Of a DNA stretch of 64,000 bases, positions 19,079-28,613 are shown piece by piece (the stretch's first letter is position 1; every line of letters starts with the position of its first letter). The notes beneath the pieces are model-generated. The model worked only from the letters and a program-made list of their open reading frames with translations, did not search any database and was not told the origin of the DNA. The translations under genes and the position numbers were made by a program. Source of the DNA: Myxococcota bacterium (lineage in GTDB: Bacteria > Myxococcota > XYA12-FULL-58-9 > JALHOP01); contig JALHOP010000006.1 of assembly GCA_022842935.1 (NCBI GenBank), forward strand, positions 62,001-126,000, written 5' to 3'.

Positions 19079-19105
19079 TTATCGGCGGCTTGCGAACTAC
19101 GTTGC
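19079..19105 (-). promoter_or_regulatory. Sigma-28-like promoter, site D
   Basis: Minus strand GCAA (19105-19102), 15 bp, GCCGATAA (19086-19079), then a second GATAA box about 24 bp downstream. It faces the translocator-like gene starting at 19019. Confidence 0.7.
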
Positions 19106-19162
19106 TCTTATTTCCTTACGTCGTGTCGCGCTAGCGTGGTTGTCGCTGAAGCGGACATGCCG

Positions 19163-19750
19163 TCACCAAATTCGGAGGGGCTTTAGAGCTCGGTAGGTGG
19201 CGTAGAGGCCAGCCGCGACTGCGGCGACGCCCAAGGTGATGGGGACCCAGACCGGCGCGCCCAAGAACACGGCGGCAGTCGCGGCAGTGCCCAGGGCCAT
19301 ACTGCCAACCCCTGCCACGGCCGCCACGGCCATGTCGGTGATCGCTCTGGTCTGCTGACCCACGCCGAAGTTAATGGTCGGGCCAATCCAGCCGCCGTCA
19401 TTCGGGGCGCTGGGGGCTGCAGCGCGCGGCGTCTCGCCGCGAGCTTCCGCGAGGCGCGCGCGTAGGATTTCAGTGCCACCCGGCGAGGTGGACACTGTCA
19501 TGCTGCGACTACCAACACGCACTGGCGATGCGAGGCCCGCGACCAGGCGACTGTAGATCTGCTCGCGCTCGGCGCGCGGCGCGGAGGCGATGAGGCGATC
19601 GAGGTTCGAGCCATTCGGACCAAGCTCCTCGGTCGACAGAAACCCGAGCGGGTTATCCAGCTCATCGGTTTCGACTAGCGCCCGGGCCACTGCCTGGCCA
19701 GCCGCTGTATTTGGAAGCCCCAGACCTCGAATAACGTCTGACTGACTCAT
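19163..19750 (-). CDS. Hypothetical protein with C-terminal membrane segments, candidate T3SS substrate
   Basis: 195 aa. Residues 1-120 are soluble. Residues 138-185 form two closely spaced hydrophobic helices (MAVAAVAGVGSMALGTAATA and VWVPITLGVAAVAAGLYATY) followed by a short basic tail. A C-terminal hairpin of this kind without a signal peptide suits a protein inserted into a target membrane. It has its own promoter (site E). No family recognised. Confidence 0.65.
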   Translation of the reverse strand: MSQSDVIRGLGLPNTAAGQAVARALVETDELDNPLGFLSTEELGPNGSNLDRLIASAPRAEREQIYSRLVAGLASPVRVGSRSMTVSTSPGGTEILRARLAEARGETPRAAAPSAPNDGGWIGPTINFGVGQQTRAITDMAVAAVAGVGSMALGTAATAAVFLGAPVWVPITLGVAAVAAGLYATYRALKPLRIW

Positions 19751-19806
19751 CGCCGATTCTCCCGGACTAGCGACACCTCACGTAGTTGTCGCTTTCGTTG
19801 TCCTGA

Positions 19807-19833
19807 GTATCGGCGGCTGGCGGTAGCAGGTGC
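19807..19833 (-). promoter_or_regulatory. Sigma-28-like promoter, site E
   Basis: Minus strand GCAC (19833-19830), 15 bp, GCCGATAC (19814-19807). It has one change in each box compared with sites A-C. It faces the gene starting at 19750. Confidence 0.6.
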
Positions 19834-19942
19834 GTGAATTTTCATACTGTGTGGCCCCCCCGAATTGGCTGGATTTCTTCACGAGATTCGTACTGCCAGC
19901 ATGGCGACGGCTGACGGTGTCGCGCTGCGGCGGCTGTCTTGA

Positions 19943-21010
19943 TCAGCGGCCGGTGCGGATCTGCTGCATAATGCCACGCGCCGTTGCGACATTGGCGCGC
20001 AGGGCGTCCACATTGCGGATCTCGGCGGGCAGGCTGTCGGCGCCGGCGATTTGGGCATCGAGGATGGCCCCCCAGGCCCTCCGCCAAGCGGTGGGATCGC
20101 GATAGAGCGCGCGTAGCGCTTCACCGTCCGGCCCCTGCGCGCTCTCGACGGCGCGTCGGATGCTGACTGCAAACGCGGCCTGATGTCCGAGCGCTTCGTA
20201 CTGCCCCGCGGTCAGCGGGTGCACCAGACCTTGGGTCGCGGGGGACAGCGCCGCGATCGCCCCTTGCGTAAGGGCAGTCACCGTGGCGAGGCGCTGGGCG
20301 CGCTCGGTCGCCATCATCGCGGTAATGGTCCGCGCTGCCTGGACGTCGTGGTCCGGCAACACACGGCGCTCGCGGCTTGCCTGCGCTTCGCGCTCCCGGG
20401 CGGTCTGCAGGGCTGCAGCCGCGAGGTCGAGCTGCTGAAGCTGCTGGGAGCGCACCTGCAAGGTACCGCCCGCAAGGCGAAGCTCAATGGGGCCGACATC
20501 GAAGCCGGTGGCGGTGCGAGCGCCGGCAAGACCCACCGCGGCTCCAGCGTATCCGATGTGCGCGGAGATCGAATCGTTGAGGCGTCCGTCTTGATCGCGC
20601 CGCGCGATGTCGTAGCCATCCATGGCGCGCCCGAACTGCACCGAGGCGCCGTTGACCAGTGCGCTACGCACAGCGACGTTTACGCCGGGGCTATAGATGA
20701 CAGACATGGCGCGCGTCGCCTTGGCCGCGCTCAGCGACGAAAAATTGTAGGCCGCGTCACGCCCGAAGTCTTTCTCGCTAGCGGGGACGTTGACGACCCA
20801 TGGCTGGTCCCCCGACCGACGTGAACCCACGACCGCTGCCCAGTACGCCTGCTGCGCGGCAGCCTCGTAACGCAACAACGCGTCGCGTTCCATCGGCGCC
20901 AGAGCGGGCTCCTCGCGGTTGCGCAGGGTGCCAAGGACCGCCTGCTGTGCTTGCACGCCCATTGCGTAGAAGTGCCGAACGTCGTTGGGCGCGGTGACCG
21001 GGTTTGCCAT
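19943..21010 (-). CDS. Hypothetical protein, candidate T3SS effector or substrate
   Basis: 355 aa, no signal peptide. Mostly Ala/Gln/Arg-rich helices; residues 170-200 contain a short Gly/Ala hydrophobic patch (HIGYAGAAVGLAGARTATG), and residues 205-245 are a probable coiled coil (SQQLQQLDLAAAALQTAREREA). No domain recognised. It lies between other promoter-linked substrates and has sigma-28-like site F upstream. Effector status is inference. Confidence 0.65.
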   Translation of the reverse strand: MANPVTAPNDVRHFYAMGVQAQQAVLGTLRNREEPALAPMERDALLRYEAAAQQAYWAAVVGSRRSGDQPWVVNVPASEKDFGRDAAYNFSSLSAAKATRAMSVIYSPGVNVAVRSALVNGASVQFGRAMDGYDIARRDQDGRLNDSISAHIGYAGAAVGLAGARTATGFDVGPIELRLAGGTLQVRSQQLQQLDLAAAALQTAREREAQASRERRVLPDHDVQAARTITAMMATERAQRLATVTALTQGAIAALSPATQGLVHPLTAGQYEALGHQAAFAVSIRRAVESAQGPDGEALRALYRDPTAWRRAWGAILDAQIAGADSLPAEIRNVDALRANVATARGIMQQIRTGR

Positions 21011-21045
21011 GGACTAGTCCCTTATCGATGTTCCTGACGCCTCCA

Positions 21046-21073
21046 ATATCGGGGCGGGGACCGAGCTTGTTGC
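21046..21073 (-). promoter_or_regulatory. Sigma-28-like promoter, site F (weaker)
   Basis: Minus strand GCAA (21073-21070), 16 bp, CCCGATAT (21053-21046). Spacing is one base longer and the -10 has two differences. A perfect CGATAA box follows at 21027-21022. It lies 36 bp before the ATG at 21010. Confidence 0.5.
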
Positions 21074-21380
21074 GTGGATCGCGCACGACCAAGTTGGGAA
21101 AGCCGATGCAATTTTGTCAGTTTGAGGCGCGGCGGGGAGCGACACGAAAAGTTGTGTGTGCGCGAAGGCCTGGACGAACAGGCTGCCGACTTTTCCCGCG
21201 AGCTGCCCGGCTGTGCGGTAAACACCCTTCAAAGAACGCTCGCGTCCGCGCACGGATTCAGAGCCTCCCAGGTGAGCTCACCCGTGAGCATAACTGGCAC
21301 CTCGTGCAAACGTAGAGAGACGGGCTTCTACCCGCGCGACCGCTTTCTCGGACTTCAAGACGAAGGCCTAGACGCTGCCC
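21074..21380. other. Non-coding interval after the sctU operon
   Basis: No convincing coding frame. The only structure seen is a perfect 12-bp palindrome GGTGAGCTCACC at 21271-21282, which could be a binding site. No T-tailed hairpin ends the operon here. Confidence 0.4.
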
Positions 21381-21869
21381 CTACGTCACCATCCGCAAAA
21401 TCGCCCGCGCCTTGCTGATGAGCGCCCCGTCGAACGGGCCGGCGTTACCCAAGGCGAACTCGAGGTCGGTGCGCGCCTCGTCGAACTTCTGCAGGGCGAC
21501 GTGGATCTCGGCCCGATTGATGTAGCTCGAAATCTCACGCGGCGCGACGCGGATGGCGTAGGTGAACTGCTTGAGCGCCTTCTGCGGCTCTTTCAGGCGC
21601 CAGTAGATGGCCCCCAGCGCGCGATAGTAATAGGCGTTGCGCGGGTCGATGGCGACCAAGCCCTCGAATACGACGCGCGCAGGCTCTGTCTTGCCCTGCA
21701 AGAACAGGTAGTAGCCCTGGCTCGCCAGGGCGTAGAGCTCTTCGTCGGAGAGGCCGACGATCTGTTTGAGCGTGACGCGCCCTTGCGACCACTGGCCGAC
21801 CAAGGCGTGCAGCTTCTGTTGCAGCTGGGTCGCGCCGATGCGGCGATCGTCGCTGACGTGCGCGACCAT
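21381..21869 (-). CDS. LcrH/SycD-like TPR chaperone of the T3SS
   Basis: 162 aa from the ATG of MVAHVSDDRRIG, 14 nt after the stop of the gene before it. Three TPR units are visible (YALASQGYYLFLQGKTEPARVVF, YYYRALGAIYWRLKEPQKALKQF, YINRAEIHVALQKFDEARTDLEF). It resembles the 17070-17654 protein along its whole length, so the pair arose by duplication. It closes the sctU operon and probably binds a hydrophobic substrate such as the 21884-22396 product or one of the translocator-like proteins. Confidence 0.8.
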   Translation of the reverse strand: MVAHVSDDRRIGATQLQQKLHALVGQWSQGRVTLKQIVGLSDEELYALASQGYYLFLQGKTEPARVVFEGLVAIDPRNAYYYRALGAIYWRLKEPQKALKQFTYAIRVAPREISSYINRAEIHVALQKFDEARTDLEFALGNAGPFDGALISKARAILRMVT

Positions 21870-21883
21870 GTCCCGAGGTTCTG

Positions 21884-22396
21884 TCACCCGCGACTCGATG
21901 AAAGGGCCATGGTTTCCACGAAGGTCATCCAAGCGAGCGTGCGATCCGCTAAAGCGTTCATGCTGATGACGCGGTTGAGCGAGTCATCCATGAGCTCGAG
22001 CAGCTTCGGGTCATTCGGCAGCTGGTCACGTTGATCGCGGCCTTGCTGATCGCGGCCATCGTCTTTGCGCGCACGCTGAACCGCGTCGCGGAGTGCGGTG
22101 AACGTGCCACCACGGAGCTTCGCGAGCGCGCTGCGCATGAGCACTGAAACCGGCTTCGGCCCCTCGTAAGGGTTGACCGCAACGCCAGTCGGCAACGCGA
22201 GGCGCATCTTGTCAGAGCCGGTCGCCGACAGTGACAAGCGACGCTGCGTGACCTCCGAGGCCGCCATGGGCGAGAGCACCGGGTTCGCATCGGGCTTACC
22301 CGCTTGGGACTTGAGCTCCTCGACAGTGGAGCCGTACGTCGCGATGTTCGGTGGCATCGCGGTGAAGCGGCTGTAGCTGATGAAGTTGTTGGCCAT
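21884..22396 (-). CDS. Hypothetical T3SS-operon protein
   Basis: 170 aa. It has a polar N-terminal 60 residues, a central helical region and a stretch of about 25 charged residues rich in Asp, Arg and Gln (KDDGRDQQGRDQRDQ). The C-terminal helix is LNRVISMNALADRTLAWM. No family recognised. It sits 19 bp after sctU and just before a TPR chaperone gene, a position typical of early substrates or their regulators. Confidence 0.65.
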   Translation of the reverse strand: MANNFISYSRFTAMPPNIATYGSTVEELKSQAGKPDANPVLSPMAASEVTQRRLSLSATGSDKMRLALPTGVAVNPYEGPKPVSVLMRSALAKLRGGTFTALRDAVQRARKDDGRDQQGRDQRDQLPNDPKLLELMDDSLNRVISMNALADRTLAWMTFVETMALSSSRG

Positions 22397-22415
22397 CGCG
22401 ATAACCTACACCGGG

Positions 22416-23498
22416 TCAGCCCCGTTTGTTCTTACGCTTCTGCTCTTCCGCCAAGTTGTAAACGAAATTGAGCACTTCCGCGACTGCTTCGTAAAGGTCT
22501 TCCGGGATCTCATCGCCGATATCGAGCTTGTTGAGGGCTTGTGCCAGCGGCACGTTCCGGACGACCGGCACCCCGAACTCCTTTGCCGCATCGAGGATCT
22601 TCTCGGCCCAGATGCGGGTGCCCTTGGCGACGACGGTCGGGGCGTTGCCCTTTTCCTTGTCGTACTTGATGGCGACCGCGATGTGGTCGGGATTGCGGAC
22701 GACCGCGTCGGCGCCTTTCACCGCGGCAGGACCCGACGAGTTCAAGATCTCTTGGTGAAAGCGCCGGCGCTCGGCCTTGTGGTGCGGATCGCCTTCAGAC
22801 TGCTTGTATTCCTGTTTGACGTCGTACTTCGACATCATGTTTTCCTTCGTGTAGCGCTTGCGCTGATAGAAGGCGTCGAAGGCGGCGATGATCACGAACG
22901 CGCCTCCGATCTTGATGGTCATGTCCCAGATGATGCGACCCACCACGGAGAGTCCAACCGCGAGCTCGCTGCGCGTGGTCATCACCAGGTCGCGTACCGC
23001 GTCTTTGAGCGCGATGTAGGCCACCCAGCTCACGATGATGAACTTCACCGTCGTCTTGAGCAGCTCGACCAGCTTCTTCTTGTTGAACAGGTTCTTGAAG
23101 CCCGTGATCGGATTCAGGCGCTTGATGTCGGGGACGAGTGGCTTCGTCGTGAACAAGAAGCCAGTCTGCGCGATCGTCAGACCGACCTTGACCACCAGCT
23201 CGGTCATGAGCGCGGGAGCGGACAGTTTGAACATCAGCCACATGCCTTGGTACATCACCGCCGAGTCGATCATGGCGTAGTCGCCCGGCGTCTGAAGGAC
23301 GCGGATCGAGTCCATCAAGAAGGCGATGAGCTCTTCGCCGAGGAAGGTCGTGGTCGCGGCGAGCACCGAGAAGACCGCGAGGAAGCCAGCCGCGCTCGGC
23401 ACGTCCTGACTCTTGGGGACGTTACCTTCCTTGCGCAGCTTGCGAAGGCGCTCGGGAGTTGGCTCCTCGGTTTTTTCGCCTGTACTGCCGTCCGCCAT
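22416..23498 (-). CDS. sctU: T3SS export-gate switch protein SctU (FlhB/YscU family)
   Basis: 360 aa. N-terminal signature GEKTEEPTPERLRKLRKEG is that of FlhB/SctU. Four transmembrane helices span about residues 35-215. The cytoplasmic domain holds the autocleavage site NPDH at residues 269-272, a variant of NPTH that still has the Asn-Pro pair needed for cleavage. The protein sits at the inner-membrane export gate and switches substrate class together with SctP. It is followed by a hypothetical gene and a chaperone gene in one operon. Confidence 0.95.
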   Translation of the reverse strand: MADGSTGEKTEEPTPERLRKLRKEGNVPKSQDVPSAAGFLAVFSVLAATTTFLGEELIAFLMDSIRVLQTPGDYAMIDSAVMYQGMWLMFKLSAPALMTELVVKVGLTIAQTGFLFTTKPLVPDIKRLNPITGFKNLFNKKKLVELLKTTVKFIIVSWVAYIALKDAVRDLVMTTRSELAVGLSVVGRIIWDMTIKIGGAFVIIAAFDAFYQRKRYTKENMMSKYDVKQEYKQSEGDPHHKAERRRFHQEILNSSGPAAVKGADAVVRNPDHIAVAIKYDKEKGNAPTVVAKGTRIWAEKILDAAKEFGVPVVRNVPLAQALNKLDIGDEIPEDLYEAVAEVLNFVYNLAEEQKRKNKRG

Positions 23499-23648
23499 GG
23501 CTAAAGCGACCCTAACATGAGGTCAGCCGGGTGCGACACTCGGCATGTCCCAAAACCAACGGGTGACGAGCCGAAGCGCTTTTGTGTTGCGAGCCACGTC
23601 GCCTTTGGTTGCCGCCGGTGAGCGGGGCAGGCTAGGCTGTTTTCCACG

Positions 23649-24551
23649 ATGATTGGCGGCGGTAGCGGCAAGATCGGTGGCCCGGGCGGCATGCCTCCCG
23701 TAGCGCAGCCGGAGCCCACGGGCCAGGCCGCCAAAACAGCGGGGAGCCCGGCGCCCGCGCCAGCCTCTGATCGCTTCGAGGCCGGGCAGCTGCCACGCCC
23801 AGCGACGCCGGGGAGCCCCGCGGGCATGGCTCCTGAGTCACGCGAGGCGCGCGGCGCGACACACCTTCTTCAGCTCGCTCGCACGAACCCTGTCGCCGCA
23901 CGTCAGCTCGTGGCTTCGCTCATGGGCCAAAGCGCCGCGACCCTTGCTGAGATCGAAGCCGAGCTCGTAGCGGCGCGCAATGTCCTGTCCCAGCTCGCCG
24001 CCGAGGGTTTTACCAAGGCGGCCCAGGCCAAGGTCTCCGACGAGCTGCGTAAGCGTCGCGAGCGTATCGCCGGCTTGAAGCTTCGACAGCAGCTCGCCTC
24101 GCGCAAGATGGCGCTTCTGCAGCAAATCGCCGGCAAGCTTGGCGACCCGCGGCTCGACGACGAGATCGACAAGATCTTGCAGCAGCACCGTCGCCTCAAG
24201 ACCGACTGGGGCAAGCGCCATCACCTGCTGACGCTTGGTAGCACCATGTACTCCGCTGAAGACGACACACCGGAGCATCTGCGCTACGTGGTGCAGACCG
24301 ATGTCCGCTCGACCAGCCGCAGTGAAGAGGTCGGAGCGGCGATCTCCGAGCTGTCGCCGCGCCGCGTCCTCTCCGACATGATCGCGCGCACCATCGACGG
24401 CACGCCGGCACCGGGCAAGACCGACAAACATGCGGCGGCGCGCCGTGGCGAGCTCGGTAAGTCCATCCAGAATTACACCTTCGTGAGCGATCTCGTTGAC
24501 GCGTCCTTGAACGATGATCCCTTCGGGCCCGACAAGGGCGGCGCGTCATGA
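23649..24551 (+). CDS. Hypothetical coiled-coil protein of the T3SS locus
   Basis: 300 aa. The first 65 residues are Gly/Pro/Ala-rich and disordered. Residues 75-190 are continuous helix with coiled-coil character (AEIEAELVAARNVLSQLAAE, KLRQQLASRKMALLQQIAGK). The size, the disordered secretion-like N-terminus and the helical middle recall SctW-type gatekeepers, but no signature motif supports that firmly. It overlaps the next gene by 4 nt (ATGA), so the two are coupled. Confidence 0.65.
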   Translation: MIGGGSGKIGGPGGMPPVAQPEPTGQAAKTAGSPAPAPASDRFEAGQLPRPATPGSPAGMAPESREARGATHLLQLARTNPVAARQLVASLMGQSAATLAEIEAELVAARNVLSQLAAEGFTKAAQAKVSDELRKRRERIAGLKLRQQLASRKMALLQQIAGKLGDPRLDDEIDKILQQHRRLKTDWGKRHHLLTLGSTMYSAEDDTPEHLRYVVQTDVRSTSRSEEVGAAISELSPRRVLSDMIARTIDGTPAPGKTDKHAAARRGELGKSIQNYTFVSDLVDASLNDDPFGPDKGGAS

Positions 24552-25498
24552 TGCGGGCTCGCGATGTCGACGTGCTCGAGCTGTCCGAAGACGAGTTGGC
24601 GTTTTTCCGACTCACTCTCGATCTTTTCCCGACCCCCGAGTCACCGTTGCGGTCTCTCGACGACCGGGACGCCGTGCCCGAGCACCCCGACAAGACCTTC
24701 GTCAGTCTACAGGGGCGTGGGTTGCTGAACGCTGCGGCGACGGGCGCGAGCGACGCTGTGCGCGATCGTCTTGTTCCGGTCGCCGAGTGCAGCGCCCGTG
24801 TTCGCGTGACCGTGCGCGCGCCCACCGAGAAGCGGGTGCGAGATTTTTACGTCGGTGGCAATGCCGTCGTCGAATACGGCGCGAGCGATGCTACCCACCA
24901 TTTCGGTCCTTCGCGCAGCGAAAGCGCGCTCGCTGGCGAGCTTGCGCACCAGTTTCGCACCGCGCCCGAGGGCGTGAGCCGCTCGTTACGCATGTCCTCC
25001 GGCGACTACCTGGTGTTCGCGGTCTTCGCGCGTGATTTGCGCGGCGCCCGCGAGGACACCCCAGTCGATGCGATGAGCATCGACGAAGTGCTCGCGTACT
25101 TCGATGAGCCCGAGCACAAGACCGCGCGTCTTCCCGACGACGAAGCGTGGCAGGCTTCGGTCGCCTCGCTGGCCAAGCAGCGCGTCCTCGTCGAGAAGAA
25201 CGGCAACTACGAGCTGCACAGCTCCTTGCATGCGCTGGCGCGCGAGATCGTCGCTGATCACCAGCACAACATCGTTCGCTTCGACTATCTCGACGATCAG
25301 TGGCTGGTGCGTGAGGTCTCGCTTTTCCCCACACCAGATTCTGTTTATCGACTGGGCACCGAGCCCGACGGCAGCGTGCTCATCCAGGAGCTCACCGCGT
25401 CGTCTCTCGCAGACGTGCTAGCGAACGTGGTTGGCACGCTACCCAGCTTGCTCAATCCCGATGCCGTGCCGCAATTGCGGAGTGTGCAGGCGCGCTAA
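24548..25498 (+). CDS. Hypothetical protein coupled to the coiled-coil gene
   Basis: 316 aa, soluble, acidic, no signal peptide. It begins LSEDELAFFRLTLDLF and has two similar blocks, each starting with a winged-helix-like segment (SLQGRGLLNAAATG near residue 55; SLAKQRVLVEKNGNYELHSSL near 205). The general look is of a chaperone- or regulator-like protein with repeated helix-plus-beta units. It shares a start/stop overlap with the preceding gene and probably binds that product. Function unknown. Confidence 0.65.
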   Translation: MMRARDVDVLELSEDELAFFRLTLDLFPTPESPLRSLDDRDAVPEHPDKTFVSLQGRGLLNAAATGASDAVRDRLVPVAECSARVRVTVRAPTEKRVRDFYVGGNAVVEYGASDATHHFGPSRSESALAGELAHQFRTAPEGVSRSLRMSSGDYLVFAVFARDLRGAREDTPVDAMSIDEVLAYFDEPEHKTARLPDDEAWQASVASLAKQRVLVEKNGNYELHSSLHALAREIVADHQHNIVRFDYLDDQWLVREVSLFPTPDSVYRLGTEPDGSVLIQELTASSLADVLANVVGTLPSLLNPDAVPQLRSVQAR

Positions 25499-25504
25499 AG
25501 CGTG

Positions 25505-27769
25505 TCAGGGCGGCCTGCGTCCCCGAACGACCCGATTGTTCTCAGTATCCGCGATGTACACGTCGTCGCCGACGACTGTCAGGTTGACTGGGTTGTTCAG
25601 CGTCGTGCCGCTGATGCCGCGGTCGTTGGCGAGGTTCGAGGTGAACGACGGCTGGCCGATGACGTAGTCCGCCGGAGCGTTGTTGACCGATGGTACGCCG
25701 CGCCAAACAAGCACGCGGTTTCGCGTCGTGACGTAGAACAGGCCGTCGGCGTAGTGCACGGCAACGGCGTTTTCCGTGGTGCTTGGCCCCGGCCTGTTGA
25801 CGAGCGCTTGGGTCATCGTGGCCTGACCCAGGACGACGTCGGCGGGGGTCGCGTTGGTCGTCGGGATGCTGTTCCAGATGAGGACCCGTTGATTGCCTGT
25901 ATCGGCGACAGCGATGCCGGTGGGGGTGAAGCAGACGTCGCGCGACGCGCTCAGCGATGATGCCGATAGACCGCCGGTGTTCGCGGTGGCTACGACCGCG
26001 GTCGGCTGTCCGAGGACGACGTCGGCTGCGACCGAAGAGTCGATAGGGGTGGTGTTCCAGACGAGGATACGGTTAGAGCCCGTGTCCGCTACAGCAAAGT
26101 GGACACCGTCGCTTGCGAGGTTCGTCGGTTGGTTGAACGAAGAGCCGCTGATTACAGTGTTTAGATCGATGCTCGCGAGGGTCGGTTGGCCGAGGACCCG
26201 AGCTGGTGAAGTGTTGCTGGTCGGCACGCCGTCCCAAACCAGGATGCGATGATGGTCGCGGTCGACCACGTGTAAGTTGCCACCGATCACCTGCGCGGCG
26301 GTCGGGAACAGAAAGCTTTCACCGTTCGCTCGGTCTTCGTGTGGGTCGTAAGTGACGAGGTCGGGCTGGTTCAGCGCGAAATCGGCGGGCACACCAGGGA
26401 GCGTCGGCAGCGAATTCCAGCCGAGGACGCGGTGGTAAATGAAGTCGACCACGAAGATCTGGTTGCCGTGAATCACTACGTCCGTGGGCATACCCAGCGT
26501 CGACCCGTTCACCCCAACCGCGGGTGCGCGTTTCGCGCCGCTCGTTAGGCTCGGTTGACCAATGACCGCGATGGCGGCGCGCGACCCGGGGGACGTCAAC
26601 ACGGCAGCGTCGTAGACGAGGACGCGATGGGCCCCAGCGTCCGCGAGGTAAATCTCGGTCCCTTGCTGGACCAACGCGCGCGGGGAGGTCAGAGTCGTCG
26701 CGCTGTACTGCGGAACGAAGCCTCCGACGCGAATGGACTCACCAAAGACGACGTCGGCGGCTTGGTTGTCGTCGACGATCGGGTTCGCGAACACCAATGC
26801 ACGGCTGCCTCCGGTGTCGAACACGACCGCGGCGTTCGCGGTGAAGCCGAAGCCGTCTGGGGCTTCGAGCGAGGAGGTTGTCTCGAGAGGCGGAGGCGTT
26901 CCAGTGGTGAACCCCGCCTGACCAAGCACGAAACTCGGCGGCACCGCGGCTGCCGGCACCGCATTCCACACGAGGACCCGATTGTTGCCAGTGTCTGCGA
27001 TGAAGAGTCGCGAACCGTCACTCCCGACCGCGGCTGGCCCGGACAAACCGTTGGCGTTCACACCGACGCCCCCGTTCGGCAGGCCGCTTGTGAAATTCGG
27101 CTGACCGATCACGAAGCTCGCCGCCACGCCGTTGATCGTCGGTACGTTGTTCCAGACCAAGACGCGGTTCTGGGCTGTGTCGGCCACGAACAGAGTATTG
27201 CCAACGATGGCGACGCCGCGGGGACTGTTCATTCCGGTCGCCGTGGTCCCACTCGCGCCACGCGTTGAGAAGTCGGGCTGCCCCACCACCGAAGACGCCG
27301 CTTCGAAGTTTGTGGTCGGCAAGGGTTGCCAGATGAGGACGCGCGAGTTTTGCGTGTCAGCGACCGCGAGCGTGTTGTTGGTGCACGCGATACCGTCGGG
27401 GAAGGCGAGACCACGCGCATCGATGCCAGCGTAGTTGGCGACCCGCGTCGTGAGGGTCGGTTGGCCAAGGACCAGCGATGGTCGGCCGCGCGCAGGCAAG
27501 CTGTCCCACGCGAGGACGCGGTGATGAAACTGGTCGACGACGAACAGTCTGCCACCGCAAATTGCAAGGTCGCTCGGTAGCTCGAGGCCCTCTTCGAGGT
27601 TCGCGTTGACGTCCGCAGCGGCCTGTCCGAAGAGGACGACCGTCTCGTCGGTTGTTTCGCTATCGCCGTCACCTTGATCGTCGTCGAGCGCAAGCGGCGC
27701 GCCATCTGCGGGTAGCGTACGGGCACAGGCCGCAAGCGCAAGCGCGGTGATGACGACCAGCTGGCGCAT
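25505..27769 (-). CDS. Beta-propeller (NHL-like repeat) lipoprotein in the sctQRST operon
   Basis: 754 aa from the ATG of MRQLVVITALALAACA. LAAC is a lipobox, giving a mature lipoprotein starting at Cys15. About eleven repeats of roughly 60 residues follow, each with a core like HRVLAWDSLP, then LGQP and an aspartate-turn such as VADTQNSRVLIW. This is an NHL/beta-propeller pattern, enough for about two propellers. The start overlaps the sctT stop by one base (TGATG), so it is translated with the export apparatus. No such protein is a standard T3SS part; an envelope-facing role is inferred. Confidence 0.83.
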   Translation of the reverse strand: MRQLVVITALALAACARTLPADGAPLALDDDQGDGDSETTDETVVLFGQAAADVNANLEEGLELPSDLAICGGRLFVVDQFHHRVLAWDSLPARGRPSLVLGQPTLTTRVANYAGIDARGLAFPDGIACTNNTLAVADTQNSRVLIWQPLPTTNFEAASSVVGQPDFSTRGASGTTATGMNSPRGVAIVGNTLFVADTAQNRVLVWNNVPTINGVAASFVIGQPNFTSGLPNGGVGVNANGLSGPAAVGSDGSRLFIADTGNNRVLVWNAVPAAAVPPSFVLGQAGFTTGTPPPLETTSSLEAPDGFGFTANAAVVFDTGGSRALVFANPIVDDNQAADVVFGESIRVGGFVPQYSATTLTSPRALVQQGTEIYLADAGAHRVLVYDAAVLTSPGSRAAIAVIGQPSLTSGAKRAPAVGVNGSTLGMPTDVVIHGNQIFVVDFIYHRVLGWNSLPTLPGVPADFALNQPDLVTYDPHEDRANGESFLFPTAAQVIGGNLHVVDRDHHRILVWDGVPTSNTSPARVLGQPTLASIDLNTVISGSSFNQPTNLASDGVHFAVADTGSNRILVWNTTPIDSSVAADVVLGQPTAVVATANTGGLSASSLSASRDVCFTPTGIAVADTGNQRVLIWNSIPTTNATPADVVLGQATMTQALVNRPGPSTTENAVAVHYADGLFYVTTRNRVLVWRGVPSVNNAPADYVIGQPSFTSNLANDRGISGTTLNNPVNLTVVGDDVYIADTENNRVVRGRRPP

Positions 27770-28590
27770 CAGACCGCGCGCACCAGCAGCGTGATGAGCT
27801 CTTCGACGATCCCCAGCGCCCATTCCAGGTAGGCCAGCATGCGTTGGACCAGCGGCTCCATGGCGATGAAGATCATGATGATGCCCGCCATCGCCTTCAC
27901 TGGCATCGACAGAAAGTAAGCGTTGAGCTGGGGGGCCACGCGGTTGAGGATGCCGAAGACCAGGTCGGTGATGAACGTCGCGGCGATGACCGGCGTCGCG
28001 ATGAGAACGCCGATGAAGAGCATCTCGCCCGTGGTCCGCATGATGAGGTCGAACAACGGCCAGAGCGCGCCGCCATAGTCGAGGTGTTTATCGAGCGGGA
28101 TGACTTCGAAGGAGTGCGCGTAGGCCTGTAGGAAGATGCGATGACCGCCCACCGCCATGAAGACGACCAGCATGAGCTGGAAGAACAAGTCGCCGATCGG
28201 AGTCGCGCGCTCGCCCGACAGAGGCACCATGACCTCGGCCATCGAGGTGCCGCGCACCGTATCGATGACGCGGCCGGCGACGGTCAGGGTGTCGAAGCTC
28301 GAGGCCACGAAGCCTATGGCGAAGCCGATGAAGACTTCCTTCATCATCAAGAAGAAGAACGGGATGGGTGTTACGGGGACGGCGCCCGTCATCGTGACGC
28401 GCGCCAGCGGCCAAACCAAGATGGTGACCATGACGCCGATGCCCATCTTGATCTCGGGCGGGATGTTCTTGCCGCCGAGCCATGGCGTCTGCGTCACCAT
28501 GACGAGGGTGCGCGTCGCCATCAGAGCCGCGATGAGCATCTCCTGCTGATAGTTGAGCGCGAGGCCGAGGCGCTGGAGCAGGGCTTCCAT
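27769..28590 (-). CDS. sctT: T3SS export-gate protein SctT (FliR/YscT family)
   Basis: 273 aa with six hydrophobic segments. Family segments are ALMATRTLVMVTQTPWLGG near the start, KEVFIGFAIGFVASSFDT and PVIAATFITDLVFGILNRVAPQLN. It forms the gate core with SctR and SctS in the inner membrane. It is 23 bp downstream of sctS and overlaps the lipoprotein gene by one base. Confidence 0.94.
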   Translation of the reverse strand: MEALLQRLGLALNYQQEMLIAALMATRTLVMVTQTPWLGGKNIPPEIKMGIGVMVTILVWPLARVTMTGAVPVTPIPFFFLMMKEVFIGFAIGFVASSFDTLTVAGRVIDTVRGTSMAEVMVPLSGERATPIGDLFFQLMLVVFMAVGGHRIFLQAYAHSFEVIPLDKHLDYGGALWPLFDLIMRTTGEMLFIGVLIATPVIAATFITDLVFGILNRVAPQLNAYFLSMPVKAMAGIIMIFIAMEPLVQRMLAYLEWALGIVEELITLLVRAV

Positions 28591-28613
28591 GGGGCGTTAG
28601 CAGCCTCGCTCGC

